Source: Nocardia rhizosphaerihabitans (lineage in GTDB: Bacteria > Actinomycetota > Actinomycetes > Mycobacteriales > Mycobacteriaceae). Taken from it: 64,000 nucleotides of DNA. The number at the start of each line of letters is the position of its first letter. Within the stretch, counting starts at the first letter, position 1. Of this stretch, positions 51,384-60,022 are shown in pieces. The stretch is taken from positions 558,001 to 622,000 of the forward strand of contig NZ_BMNE01000004.1 in the NCBI RefSeq assembly GCF_014646295.1, read 5' to 3'. A program made the translations under genes and the position numbers. Under the pieces are notes generated by a model. That model searched no databases and had not been told where the DNA came from. It worked only from the letters and a program-made list of their open reading frames with translations.

Positions 51384-54300
51384 TCAGCCGAAGCGGTGGT
51401 GATCGACCCCGAACTCGTCGGCCACCGTCGCCGCCAGCTCCACATACGCCCGCTTGGTCGTCTTGTGCAGGCGGTGCAGGTCGATCTCGGCGCCCTCGGA
51501 CAGGTGCTCGTCGAACGGGATGATGTGTACGGCGCGGCAGCGTGAGAGGAAGTACTCACGCAGTTGCTGCACACCGACATTCGGGGAACCCTCACGCGGC
51601 AGGTTGATCACCACGACGGCGTTGCGGACCAGGTGGTCATGTCCGTGCAGCGAGAGCCAGTCCAGCGTCGCCGCCGCACTGCGCGCGCCGTCGATCGCGG
51701 CCGAGGAGATCAGCACCAGCGAGTGCGCCAGGTCGAGCACGCCGCTCATCGCCGAGTGCATCAGGCCGGTGCCGCAGTCGGTGAGGATGATGTTGTAGAA
51801 CCGCTGCAGGATCCGGGCCACCGCCCGGTACTCCTCGTCGTTGAACGACTCCGACGCGGCCGGATCGCGTTCGCTGGCAAGCACTTCCAGCCTGCTCGAA
51901 CTCTGCGAGGTGTGCCTGCGGACATCGGAGTAGCGCTCGATCGACGGATCCAGCAGCAGGTCGCGCACGGTCGACCGGGTCTGCAACGCCACCCGCTGGG
52001 ACAGGGTGCCGAAGTCCGGGTTGGCGTCGACCGCGATCACCCGGTCACCGCGGATCGAGGCGAAGATCGACCCGAGGCCGGTGGTGGTCGTCGTCTTGCC
52101 GACACCGCCCTTGAGCGAGAGCACCGCGATCCGGTAGTCACCGCGCACCGGCTGGCGGATACGCGCCACCAGCTCCTGCAGGCGCCGCTCCTCCGCGGAC
52201 ATGCCCGGGTTGATCGCGCCACCCGAAACATGGTGCACCGCTTTACGCCAGCCACTGCCCGGGGCCTTCTTGACGCGCTTGACGGGCACGTTGTCGAGCG
52301 ACGGTGGCTGGTAGCCCTGCTGGGGGTTGGCGCCCCAGCCGGGCTGCTGGTACTGGCCGGGCTGCTGGTACCGGCCCGGGGCCTGCTGCTGGTACGGCTG
52401 CACGGCGGGGCCGCCCTGGAACTGCTGGGGCGCAACGGCACCCGGCTGCTGGTACGGCTGGGCGGCGTCGGGGCGCTGGTACTGCGGCGCGGGTGTGCCG
52501 TCGGGCAGGAACTGCGGCGCCGGGGAACCGTCCGGTTGGTACTGCGGGGAGCCGTCGGGCTGGAACTGTTGCGGTGCCGCGCCGTCCGGTCGGTACGACT
52601 GGGCGGGAGTGCCGTCGGACTGCTGGTAGTGCCGTGTGGCCGCGCTGTCGGGGCTCTGGTGCGGCGGCGTGGGTGAGCCGTCGGGCTGCGAATAATGCTG
52701 TGGCGGTGTGCCGTCCGGGCGGGGGTACGGGGGAGTCGCGGAGCTGTCGGGCTGCTGGTGGAACTGCCGCGCGGGGTCGCCCGGCTGGAACTGGGTAGTC
52801 GCCTGCTGGTACGGCGGAACCGGAATGCCCGGCTGTGCGAATTCGCCCGAGCGGTAACCGGATTGCTGTGTGTACAGCTGCTGCTCGGACGTGCCCTGCC
52901 AGGTCGGCTGCGCGGAATCGTTGCCGGGGGCCTGATTTCGTGCGGCCTGCACGCGCGGGTCGTCGGGCCGGAACATCTCGGTCTGCGCGTCCGGGGCGAA
53001 CTGGGCGCCGGGGGAGGGATCGCCCGGAACCGAGTTGTATTGCGCCGCATCGTACGTCGGCGTCTGTGGAACGTACGGCGAGTGGTCGGTCCCCGGTGCG
53101 TGCTGCGGCGACGCGACCGGCTCGCCGGACCGGTAGGGCGAGCCCGCGCCGGTGGATCCCCCTGCGGTGTAGGCGGATCCGGAATCGGTAGACGTCGGCG
53201 AAGGCGCGTCGGGCACGTTCGCGGCATCCGGACGGGTACCGCCGGTGAGATCCGCCGGCAGAGCCATCCGTGTGGTCGCCTCGGCCGGCGCCTGGGCGGT
53301 GGGCGAGGAATCGTCAGCTGACGGGACGTAGGCGCCCGTGGAGGCAGCACTGTCGGACGGCGTTTGTGGGACAGGCACGTTCGTGGGCGCAACATCGTCG
53401 GCAGGCGATGGGATGTGCGCGGAGGGAGTGCTGGGGCCGGCAGCTGAGTACGCAGGCGGCGTGATGCCGTCGGTCGACGGAGCCTGCGTACTCGTGGGCG
53501 CGGAGCCGTCAGGTGACGGCACGTCCGCGGACGGTCCACTCGTGGGCACGCCGCTGTCGGCAAGCGACGGGATGCCCGTCGCCGTGCTCGACGGGGCGGC
53601 GGTGCCGGACGTGGCCGGGTTGCTCAGGCGCGCAGGCGGTTCCGGAAGGCGCGGGGGAGTCCGCGTGGCGTCCGGTGTGGCCGGACGCGGATCCGCGTCG
53701 CCGATAGACGCGGGGCCGGTCGCCGCAGGTGCTGCGGATTCGGGCTGATCGAGGCTGTGGCGGCCGCCGGCGCCCGCTTGTTCGCGCGGCTCCGACGGAT
53801 CGGCTTCCCGCGGCGCTGGTGTCTCGGTAGCCGAGGCGGAAGACGCGGCGGCGCTGTCGGCCGGGTCCGGCAACCGCCGGGTGGCGCGGCCTTCGGACGG
53901 GCGGGCTTCGGCGCCAGTCGCCGGCGTATTCGTGCCGGTCGACAGGTCTGCGCCCGCGGGCGTCGGACCGTCGCCGGTCGACGGCTCGACAGGAGAGGGC
54001 GGCAGCGGGCCGAGCAGCGGGTCCGGGCCGCCGATCGACGCACTCGCACCGGTCGACGATGTCGGCGACTCGGCCGGTGCCGTCAGACGCGGTGGGGCTT
54101 CGGTCGGCCGGGGACGGGCGGGTGGGTCCGGCAGCGGTGGGGGAGGCGGGAGGTCGGGGAGCTGGCGCTGGCCGGGGCCGAGCGGGGTGAATCCGGTCGA
54201 CGGCGGCGCGGGCGTGCGGGTCGGCAGGGCCGGGCCCGAGCGGTCGTCACCTTCCGCGGTGGTCGGGTCGGCGTAGGCGGTGGGGCCTTCGGTGTGGCCG

Positions 54301-54962
54301 ACATACGGCGATGCGCTGCTCGGGCCACCGTGCGAAGACGGAGCGGCGGTCGGGTCGGCGTAGGCGCCTTCGGGTGGGACGGTGTGGCCGATATGCGGCG
54401 ATGCGCTGCTCGGGCCGCCGTGCTGAGGTGGCGCGGTGTGCGTGAAAGGAGCGCCGGTCGGGCCCGTGTGGGTCGGCGCAGGGGTGGACGGACCAGGCGC
54501 GGGCGGCAGCGGAACCGCCGGACCGCCCTCGTTATAAGGCGGCCTGCCTTGCTCCTGGGGCCAAGGCGGTGTGGTGCCGGGACCAGCGGACGTGTTCTGG
54601 CCGCCCTGCCACCCGGTGTTCGGCTGCTCGTGAGGGTTCAGCGGATCAACGCCCCAGCCGGACTGCTGCTGCTCGGCGGGTGGGCGCTGGTTCGTGAGCT
54701 CGGCGGTGGGTTCGGGCTGGCGCTGCGGTGCCCGCTGCTCGGGCTGCTGGTCCTCGCCCCTGCGGCGGCGGCCGAGGCCGCGCTTGTCCTTCTTGGCATC
54801 GTCGTTGCCGCCGCGGCCCATGAAGCGGCGGCGTTTGGGTGCCTCGTCGATCAGATCGTCCTGGGGCAGGTTCTCGACAGGTGCTTCGTAACCGACCTGT
54901 GTGACTTCGCTCTCCGACAGCCACGGTGGCAACATGGGGAGACTGTCGTTGTTGCGGCTCAC
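51384..54962 (-). CDS. espI: EspI-like ParA/MinD ATPase with very long Pro/Gln-rich N-terminus
   Basis: The 1,192-residue product is low-complexity Pro/Gln/Ser/Thr for residues 1-900, including DGTPxxxYxxPDG-like repeats. The last 270 residues or so are a P-loop ATPase: RIAVLSLKGGVGKTTTTTGL with the deviant Walker A KGGVGKT near 951-957, then VIAVDANPDFGTLSQRV and IILTDCGTGLM. Mycobacterial EspI (about 666 residues, in ESX-1) has the same order and regulates ESX-1 when ATP falls, so the tail here is nearly twice as long. The gene starts with GTG at 54962 after a GAGG site. It is divergent from infA, with about 270 nt between them. The espI symbol is given by architecture and locus. Confidence 0.72.
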   Translation of the reverse strand: MSRNNDSLPMLPPWLSESEVTQVGYEAPVENLPQDDLIDEAPKRRRFMGRGGNDDAKKDKRGLGRRRRGEDQQPEQRAPQRQPEPTAELTNQRPPAEQQQSGWGVDPLNPHEQPNTGWQGGQNTSAGPGTTPPWPQEQGRPPYNEGGPAVPLPPAPGPSTPAPTHTGPTGAPFTHTAPPQHGGPSSASPHIGHTVPPEGAYADPTAAPSSHGGPSSASPYVGHTEGPTAYADPTTAEGDDRSGPALPTRTPAPPSTGFTPLGPGQRQLPDLPPPPPLPDPPARPRPTEAPPRLTAPAESPTSSTGASASIGGPDPLLGPLPPSPVEPSTGDGPTPAGADLSTGTNTPATGAEARPSEGRATRRLPDPADSAAASSASATETPAPREADPSEPREQAGAGGRHSLDQPESAAPAATGPASIGDADPRPATPDATRTPPRLPEPPARLSNPATSGTAAPSSTATGIPSLADSGVPTSGPSADVPSPDGSAPTSTQAPSTDGITPPAYSAAGPSTPSAHIPSPADDVAPTNVPVPQTPSDSAASTGAYVPSADDSSPTAQAPAEATTRMALPADLTGGTRPDAANVPDAPSPTSTDSGSAYTAGGSTGAGSPYRSGEPVASPQHAPGTDHSPYVPQTPTYDAAQYNSVPGDPSPGAQFAPDAQTEMFRPDDPRVQAARNQAPGNDSAQPTWQGTSEQQLYTQQSGYRSGEFAQPGIPVPPYQQATTQFQPGDPARQFHQQPDSSATPPYPRPDGTPPQHYSQPDGSPTPPHQSPDSAATRHYQQSDGTPAQSYRPDGAAPQQFQPDGSPQYQPDGSPAPQFLPDGTPAPQYQRPDAAQPYQQPGAVAPQQFQGGPAVQPYQQQAPGRYQQPGQYQQPGWGANPQQGYQPPSLDNVPVKRVKKAPGSGWRKAVHHVSGGAINPGMSAEERRLQELVARIRQPVRGDYRIAVLSLKGGVGKTTTTTGLGSIFASIRGDRVIAVDANPDFGTLSQRVALQTRSTVRDLLLDPSIERYSDVRRHTSQSSSRLEVLASERDPAASESFNDEEYRAVARILQRFYNIILTDCGTGLMHSAMSGVLDLAHSLVLISSAAIDGARSAAATLDWLSLHGHDHLVRNAVVVINLPREGSPNVGVQQLREYFLSRCRAVHIIPFDEHLSEGAEIDLHRLHKTTKRAYVELAATVADEFGVDHHRFG

Positions 54963-55103
54963 CGGCGCGCCTCGCTCACCAGGGTCCCCCGATCTGCTCG
55001 ACCCACATCTGGACGCCGGTGAGTTTACGCGACAACCCGGGAGTCATGGCGGGCGGTCTGGGCGGGCGGTACGCCGGTTCCGGGTGTGCGGTTCGGGGCA
55101 TTT

Positions 55104-55132
55104 TTGCCTCTGGACACCCGGCCCGGTAAGCT
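55104..55132 (+). promoter_or_regulatory. candidate sigma-A-type promoter for infA and the ribosomal operon
   Basis: TTGCCT (55104-55109) and TAAGCT (55127-55132) are spaced by exactly 17 nt. The -35 matches TTGACA at four of six positions, and the -10 fits the actinobacterial TAnnnT pattern. Transcription would begin near 55139, leaving a leader of about 94 nt before infA. Confidence 0.45.
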
Positions 55133-55232
55133 TGAGCGGCGGTGCACCTATGCGCCGACTGTTCGCATGCCAGCGAGCAGCTACGAGGCAATCCAAACTC
55201 AGGTTAGAAGCATAACCGGGATCGCGGAGGAT

Positions 55233-55454
55233 ATGGCGAAGAAAGACGGGGCCATCGAGGTCGAGGGTCGAGTTGTCGAGCCGCTGCCCAATGCGATGTT
55301 CCGGATCGAGCTCGAGAACGGTCACAAGGTTCTCGCGCACATCAGCGGAAAGATGCGGCAGCACTACATTCGCATCCTTCCGGAAGACCGCGTCGTCGTC
55401 GAGCTGTCGCCGTACGACCTCTCACGCGGCCGGATTGTCTACCGCTACAAGTGA
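55233..55454 (+). CDS. infA: translation initiation factor IF-1
   Basis: The 73-residue OB-fold protein has the family-typical start [20 protein letters not shown] and end [18 protein letters not shown]-1 binds the A site of the 30S subunit during initiation. The frame is open further upstream, but the universal start and the GGAGG at 55226-55230 fix the ATG at 55233. It opens the conserved infA-rpmJ-rpsM-rpsK-rpsD-rpoA-rplQ order. Confidence 0.97.
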
Positions 55455-55463
55455 TGCCTGCCC

Positions 55464-55555
55464 GACGCCGCGAGCCTGACGGCACGCGGCGTCGCATGGT
55501 GTTCCGGCCCAGGCCGGAGCGCGCTACAAGACTTCCCCAGTCGTCGGCTGGGGAA
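55464..55555 (+). promoter_or_regulatory. three hairpins in the infA-rpmJ spacer
   Basis: The 148-nt spacer holds three perfect inverted repeats: GACGCCGCG (55464-55472) with CGCGGCGTC (55485-55493), TCCGGCC (55503-55509) with GGCCGGA (55512-55518), and TTCCCCAG (55533-55540) with CTGGGGAA (55548-55555). None is followed by a U-run, so they may attenuate transcription or set mRNA processing points between infA and rpmJ rather than act as simple terminators. Confidence 0.5.
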
Positions 55556-55602
55556 AAACTGTGTTCACAGACCCTTGTGGACCAAGAAAAGATTGGACGG
55601 AC

Positions 55603-55716
55603 GTGAAGGTTCAGCCGAGCGTCAAGAAGATCTGCGAGAAGTGCAAGGTGATCCGCCGTCACGGCCGGGTCATGGTGATCTGCGACAACCTGCGCCACAA
55701 GCAGCGCCAGGGCTGA
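55603..55716 (+). CDS. rpmJ: 50S ribosomal protein L36 (bL36, zinc form)
   Basis: This gene encodes 37 residues starting at a GTG: KVQPSVKKICEKCKVIRRHG, then RVMVICDNLRHKQRQG. Cys11, Cys14, Cys27 and His32 form the zinc site of the C+ form of L36. The protein is part of the large ribosomal subunit near the peptidyl transferase centre. It follows the hairpin-rich spacer after infA and precedes rpsM by 178 nt, a gap that also contains GC-rich hairpins (CCGATC/GATCGG and CACCGG/CCGGTG). Confidence 0.96.
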   Translation: MKVQPSVKKICEKCKVIRRHGRVMVICDNLRHKQRQG

Positions 55717-55894
55717 TCCAGCAACACCGCCGGGCACCGATCGTCTGATCGGACTGACCGAAAAGAAGAACTCCCAGCTCCAGCACGCACGCACGTGTGC
55801 GCGCCAACCACCGGTACGGAGGCCGGTGCCCCCACTGCGAAGACGGGGGGACGGACAGGGAGCAGACCTCCGCAACCATTAAGGAACCTGCCAC

Positions 55895-56266
55895 ATGGCA
55901 CGTCTGATGGGCGTCGATCTCCCGCGCGAAAAGCGCATGGAGATCGCGCTGACCTACATTTTCGGAATCGGGCGCACCCGCGCCTCCGAGATCCTGGCTC
56001 AGACCGGCGTCAGCCCGGACCTGCGCTCGAAGGATCTCAGCGACGACGACCTGACCAAGCTCCGCGACTACATCGAGGCGTCGGAGTTCAAGGTCGAAGG
56101 TGACCTGCGCCGCGAGGTTCAGGCCGATATTCGCCGCAAGATCGAGATCGGCTGCTACCAGGGCATCCGCCACCGTCGTGGCCTGCCCGTTCGTGGTCAG
56201 CGCACCAAGACCAATGCGCGTACGCGCAAGGGTCCGAAGAAGACCGTCGCCGGCAAGAAGAAGTAG
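55895..56266 (+). CDS. rpsM: 30S ribosomal protein S13 (uS13)
   Basis: The 123-residue protein has the S13 signature: MARLMGVDLPREKRMEIALT at the start, a helix-two-turn-helix with YIFGIGRTRASEIL, and the basic tail RTKTNARTRKGPKKTVAGKK that reaches towards the tRNA in the P site. AAGGA lies about 9 nt before the ATG. rpsK follows 9 nt later, in the usual alpha-operon order. Confidence 0.97.
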   Translation: MARLMGVDLPREKRMEIALTYIFGIGRTRASEILAQTGVSPDLRSKDLSDDDLTKLRDYIEASEFKVEGDLRREVQADIRRKIEIGCYQGIRHRRGLPVRGQRTKTNARTRKGPKKTVAGKKK

Positions 56267-56275
56267 GGATAGCGT

Positions 56276-56689
56276 ATGCCTCCGAAGAGCCGGGCCGCTG
56301 GCCCGAAGAAGACTCAGAAGTCGCGTCGCCGGGATAAGAAGAACATCCCGCACGGCCACGCGCACATCAAGAGCACGTTCAACAACACGATCGTCTCGAT
56401 CACCGACCCCGAGGGCAATGTCATCTCGTGGGCGTCGTCGGGTCACGTCGGCTTCAAGGGTTCGCGTAAGAGCACCCCGTTCGCCGCGCAGCTCGCCGCC
56501 GAGAACGCTGCCCGCAAGGCGCAGGAGAACGGCGTCAAGAAGGTCGACGTGTTCGTGAAGGGCCCGGGTTCGGGCCGCGAGACCGCGATCCGTTCGCTTC
56601 AGGCCGCTGGCCTCGAGGTCGGCTCGATCTCCGATGTCACTCCTCAGCCGCACAACGGCTGCCGGCCGCCCAAGCGCCGTCGCGTCTAG
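56276..56689 (+). CDS. rpsK: 30S ribosomal protein S11 (uS11)
   Basis: The 137-residue S11 has the conserved GHAHIKSTFNNTIVSITDPE region, the KGPGSGRETAIRSLQAAGLE loop and the final THPQPHNGCRPPKRR-type end, here SDVTPQPHNGCRPPKRRRV. It sits on the platform of the small subunit near the mRNA exit. The N-terminus (PPKSRAAGPKKTQKSRRRD) is longer than in E. coli, as is normal in actinobacteria. It is 9 nt after rpsM and 22 nt before rpsD. Confidence 0.97.
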   Translation: MPPKSRAAGPKKTQKSRRRDKKNIPHGHAHIKSTFNNTIVSITDPEGNVISWASSGHVGFKGSRKSTPFAAQLAAENAARKAQENGVKKVDVFVKGPGSGRETAIRSLQAAGLEVGSISDVTPQPHNGCRPPKRRRV

Positions 56690-56711
56690 CGGGAAAGGAA
56701 ACAGCTAAAAA

Positions 56712-57317
56712 ATGGCTCGTTATACAGGCCCCATCACCCGCAAGTCGCGTCGTCTGCGCGTCGACCTCGTCGGAGGCGACCAGGCGTTCGAGCGTCGTCC
56801 TTACCCGCCCGGCCAGCACGGCCGCGCGCGGATCAAGGAATCCGAGTACCTGATGCAGCTGCAGGAGAAGCAGAAGGCTCGCTTCTCCTACGGCGTCATG
56901 GAGAAGCAGTTCCGTCGCTACTACGAAGAGGCCAACCGCCTCAAGGGTAAGACCGGCGACAACCTGCTCCGTCTGCTCGAGTCGCGTCTGGACAACGTCG
57001 TGTACCGCGCCGGTCTGGCGCGTACCCGTCGCCAGGCTCGTCAGCTGGTCAGCCACGGTCACTTCACCGTCAACGGTGTCAAGGTGAACGTGCCCAGCTA
57101 CCAGGTCTCCCAGTACGACATCATCGATGTCAAGGAGAAGTCGCTGCCGACCCTGCCGTTCCAGGTCGCGCGCGAGACCGTGGGCGAGCGTCCGGTTCCC
57201 GGCTGGCTGCAGGTCGTCCCCGGCCGCCTGCGGATCCTGGTGCACCAGCTCCCCGAGCGTGCCCAGATCGATGTGCCGCTGCAGGAACAGCTCATCGTCG
57301 AGTACTACTCGAAGTAG
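56712..57317 (+). CDS. rpsD: 30S ribosomal protein S4 (uS4)
   Basis: This 201-residue S4 has its N-terminal helical part (YTGPITRKSRRLRVDLVGGD) and an S4 RNA-binding domain with LLESRLDNVVYRAGLARTRR and QLVSHGHFTVNGVKVNVPSY. S4 is a primary binder of 16S rRNA and in many bacteria represses its own operon. It lacks the zinc-finger Cys motif at the N-terminus, so it is the C- form. GGAAAGGA before the ATG is a good ribosome binding site. The spacer to rpoA is 135 nt and contains imperfect GC-rich hairpins. Confidence 0.97.
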   Translation: MARYTGPITRKSRRLRVDLVGGDQAFERRPYPPGQHGRARIKESEYLMQLQEKQKARFSYGVMEKQFRRYYEEANRLKGKTGDNLLRLLESRLDNVVYRAGLARTRRQARQLVSHGHFTVNGVKVNVPSYQVSQYDIIDVKEKSLPTLPFQVARETVGERPVPGWLQVVPGRLRILVHQLPERAQIDVPLQEQLIVEYYSK

Positions 57318-57452
57318 TCGTATAGGTGGGTGGGCCGTCCTCGTTAAACATTGGGCGGTTTACCCGCAGGGTGGGGGTCGCTCACATGGCGGCCCCCGCA
57401 ATCACTGATTAGGCGTCAAATAGCGGACGCCCTGAACAGGAAGTAGATCCTC

Positions 57453-58511
57453 ATGCTGATTTCCCAGCGTCCGACACTGACCGAAGAGGTTGTGGCGGAG
57501 AACCGCTCGAAGTTCACCATCGAACCCCTCGAGCCGGGCTTCGGTTACACCCTTGGCAACTCGCTGCGTCGTACCCTGCTGTCCTCCATCCCGGGGGCCG
57601 CGGTCACGAGCATCCGCATCGACGGTGTCCTGCACGAGTTCACCACCGTTCCCGGCGTGAAGGAAGATGTCACCGACATCATCCTGAACCTCAAGGGTCT
57701 GGTCGTGTCCTCCGAAGAGGACGAGCCGGTCACCATGTACGTGCGTAAGCAGGGCCCCGGCACCGTCACCGCTGGTGACATCGTTCCGCCCGCCGGCGTC
57801 GTCGTGCACAACCCGGACATGCACATCGCCACCCTGAACGACAAGGGCAAGCTCGAGATCGAGCTCGTCGTCGAGCGGGGCCGCGGTTACGTGCCCGCTG
57901 TGCAGAACAAGGCGACCGGTGCGGAAATCGGCCGGATCCCGGTGGATTCGATCTACTCCCCGGTGCTCAAGGTGACCTACAAGGTCGAGGCCACCCGTGT
58001 CGAGCAGCGCACCGACTTCGACCGTCTCATCCTCGACGTGGAGACCAAGAACTCCATCACGGCCCGGGACGCGCTCGCTTCGGCGGGTAAGACCCTGGTC
58101 GAGCTCTTCGGCCTGGCCCGTGAGCTCAACGTCGAAGCCGAGGGCATCGAGATCGGCCCCAGCCCGGCCGAGGCGGATCACATCGCCTCCTTCGGTCTGC
58201 CGATCGAGGACCTGGACCTCACCGTCCGGTCCTACAACTGCCTCAAGCGCGAGGGTGTGCACACGGTGGGCGAGCTTGTCGCCCGTACCGAGTCGGACCT
58301 GCTCGACATCCGCAACTTCGGCCAGAAGTCCATCGACGAGGTCAAGGTCAAGCTGCACGCGCTCGGCCTCTCGCTGAAGGACTCGCCCGCTTCGTTCGAC
58401 CCTTCCTCCGTGGTGGGTTACGACGCGAGCACCGGCACCTGGAGCGATTCCGGCACCTTCAGTGACACCGACGGCGGCGAGCAGGACTACGCCGAGACCG
58501 AACAGCTCTAG
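57453..58511 (+). CDS. rpoA: RNA polymerase alpha subunit
   Basis: The 352-residue product has an N-terminal dimerisation domain with FTIEPLEPGFGYTLGNSLRR (residues about 17-36) and a C-terminal domain with LDLTVRSYNCLKREGVHTVG and ESDLLDIRNFGQKSIDEVKV, which contacts UP elements and activators. The last 35 residues are acidic and end in EQDYAETEQL. The alpha dimer scaffolds polymerase assembly. An AGGAAG site precedes the ATG. rplQ begins 44 nt later after a short hairpin (GGGGGGCACCCC). Confidence 0.98.
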   Translation: MLISQRPTLTEEVVAENRSKFTIEPLEPGFGYTLGNSLRRTLLSSIPGAAVTSIRIDGVLHEFTTVPGVKEDVTDIILNLKGLVVSSEEDEPVTMYVRKQGPGTVTAGDIVPPAGVVVHNPDMHIATLNDKGKLEIELVVERGRGYVPAVQNKATGAEIGRIPVDSIYSPVLKVTYKVEATRVEQRTDFDRLILDVETKNSITARDALASAGKTLVELFGLARELNVEAEGIEIGPSPAEADHIASFGLPIEDLDLTVRSYNCLKREGVHTVGELVARTESDLLDIRNFGQKSIDEVKVKLHALGLSLKDSPASFDPSSVVGYDASTGTWSDSGTFSDTDGGEQDYAETEQL

Positions 58512-58555
58512 ATCTTCGGGGGGCACCCCGGACGATCTTTCCCAAGGAGAATCCA

Positions 58556-59056
58556 ATGCCTAAGCCCAAGAAGGGTGCCCGCTTCGGCGGGTCGGCGTCG
58601 CACCAGAAGGCGATCTTCGCCAACCTGGCCACGGCGCTTTTCGAGCACGGTCGTATCACGACCACCGAGTCGAAGGCCAAGGCGGTTCGCCCCTACGCCG
58701 AGAAGCTCATCACCAAGGCGAAGGGCGGCACGCTCGCCGACCGTCGCGAGGTCATGAAGGTCATCCGCAACAAGGACATCGTGCACGCGCTGTTCGCGGA
58801 GATCGGCCCCTCCTTCGAGGGTCGCGAGGGTGGCTACACCCGCATCACCAAGGCGCTGCCGCGCAAGGGTGACAACGCGCCGATGGCCGTCATCGAGCTC
58901 GTCCGCGAGAAGACCGTGACCAACGAGGCCGACCGGGCCCGTCGCGTCGCCGCTTCGCAGAAGGCCGAGGCGCCCGCTGCCGAGGAGACCACCGAAGAGG
59001 TTGTCACCGAGGCTCCGGCCGCCGACGAGGCCGCCGAGGACAAGAAGGACGCCTGA
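58556..59056 (+). CDS. rplQ: 50S ribosomal protein L17 (bL17) with acidic C-terminal extension
   Basis: The product has 166 residues. Residues 1-120 are the L17 core (PKPKKGARFGGSASHQKAIF, then LTKLFEHGRITTTE-type text, here LATALFEHGRITTTESKAKA). The rest is an Ala/Glu-rich tail (AEAPAAEETTEEVVTEAPAA), typical of actinobacterial L17 and probably disordered. L17 binds near the peptide exit tunnel. AAGGAG precedes the ATG. A strong intrinsic terminator 16-50 nt after the stop ends the ribosomal operon. Confidence 0.97.
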   Translation: MPKPKKGARFGGSASHQKAIFANLATALFEHGRITTTESKAKAVRPYAEKLITKAKGGTLADRREVMKVIRNKDIVHALFAEIGPSFEGREGGYTRITKALPRKGDNAPMAVIELVREKTVTNEADRARRVAASQKAEAPAAEETTEEVVTEAPAADEAAEDKKDA

Positions 59057-59071
59057 TTCTCAGGAGTCCGG

Positions 59072-59113
59072 CCGAGCCCGTCACCCTTCGTGGGTGACGG
59101 GCTCGGTTCTTTT
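59072..59113 (+). terminator. strong intrinsic terminator after rplQ
   Basis: CCGAGCCCGTCACCC (59072-59086) and GGGTGACGGGCTCGG (59092-59106) form a perfect 15-bp stem with a 5-nt loop (ttcgt), followed by ttctttt. It lies between rplQ and truA, so truA must be expressed by readthrough or from a promoter within or after the hairpin. Confidence 0.92.
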
Positions 59114-59134
59114 GTCAGTGATACGGAGGATGCG

Positions 59135-59980
59135 ATGGACGAGACCGGCTCCGAATCCGAGCTGACCCGGGTGCGGCTCGGGATCAGCTACGACGGCACC
59201 GATTTCACCGGCTGGGCGCGTCAGCCCGGCTTGCGCACGGTGCAGGGCACGCTGGAGGAGTCGCTGTCGAAGGTGTTCCGTGAGCCGATCCAGCTCACCG
59301 TCGCCGGACGCACCGATGCCGGGGTGCACGCCGAAGGGCAGGTCGCCCACTTCGACACCACCGGCGAACTCGACGCCGACAAACTGCTGTACCGGATGGC
59401 GCGTTTCCTGCCCAAGGACGTGCGCATCACCGAAGTCGGCCCAGCGCCCGCGGATTTCGATGCCCGCTTCTCCGCGATCCGCCGCCACTACGTCTACCGG
59501 CTGACCACCGCGCGCTACGGTGCCGAGCCGCTGCACGCCCGCAGCGTCGTCGCCGCCAAGCCAGGACTCGACCTCGACGCGATGCGCGCCGCCTCCGCGA
59601 CCCTGCTCGGCCTGCACGATTTCGCCGCCTTCTGCCGTCGCCGCGAAGGCGCGACGACCGTGCGTGAGCTGCAACGATTCGATTGGGAGCGTGACGGCGA
59701 GCTGCTGAACGCCTACGTCAGCGCCGATGCCTTCTGCTGGTCGATGGTGCGCAGTCTGGTCGGTGCGATTCTCGCCGTCGGCGAGGGCCGCCGGACACCC
59801 GAGTGGGTCGCGAGCCTGCTGACCGAGACCGAGCGCTCGAGCTCGGTGACGGTCGCGCCCGCCCACGGTCTGAGCCTGGTCGCCGTCGACTACCCGGCCG
59901 ACGCCGACCTCGCCGCGCGCAATGCCCAGACCAGGGAGACCAGGACCCTGCCCACCGCGGGTGGCTGCTGCGGCGATTAG
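59135..59980 (+). CDS. truA: tRNA pseudouridine synthase A
   Basis: The 281-residue TruA makes pseudouridines at positions 38-40 of tRNA anticodon stems. The catalytic Asp is D61 in AGRTDAGVHAEGQVAHF. Other family blocks are RLGISYDGTDFTGWARQPG, ARFSAIRRHYVYRL and FCWSMVRSLVGAILAVGEGR. The frame is open from 59090, but GGAGG at 59125-59129 fixes the ATG at 59135. It follows the rplQ terminator, the same order as in mycobacteria. The C-terminal tail ends in GGCCGD, a short Cys pair of unknown meaning. Confidence 0.95.
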   Translation: MDETGSESELTRVRLGISYDGTDFTGWARQPGLRTVQGTLEESLSKVFREPIQLTVAGRTDAGVHAEGQVAHFDTTGELDADKLLYRMARFLPKDVRITEVGPAPADFDARFSAIRRHYVYRLTTARYGAEPLHARSVVAAKPGLDLDAMRAASATLLGLHDFAAFCRRREGATTVRELQRFDWERDGELLNAYVSADAFCWSMVRSLVGAILAVGEGRRTPEWVASLLTETERSSSVTVAPAHGLSLVAVDYPADADLAARNAQTRETRTLPTAGGCCGD

Positions 59981-60022
59981 TCGCTGTGTGGTTGCCGTCT
60001 CCGCCGCATCGGCGGGGATACG

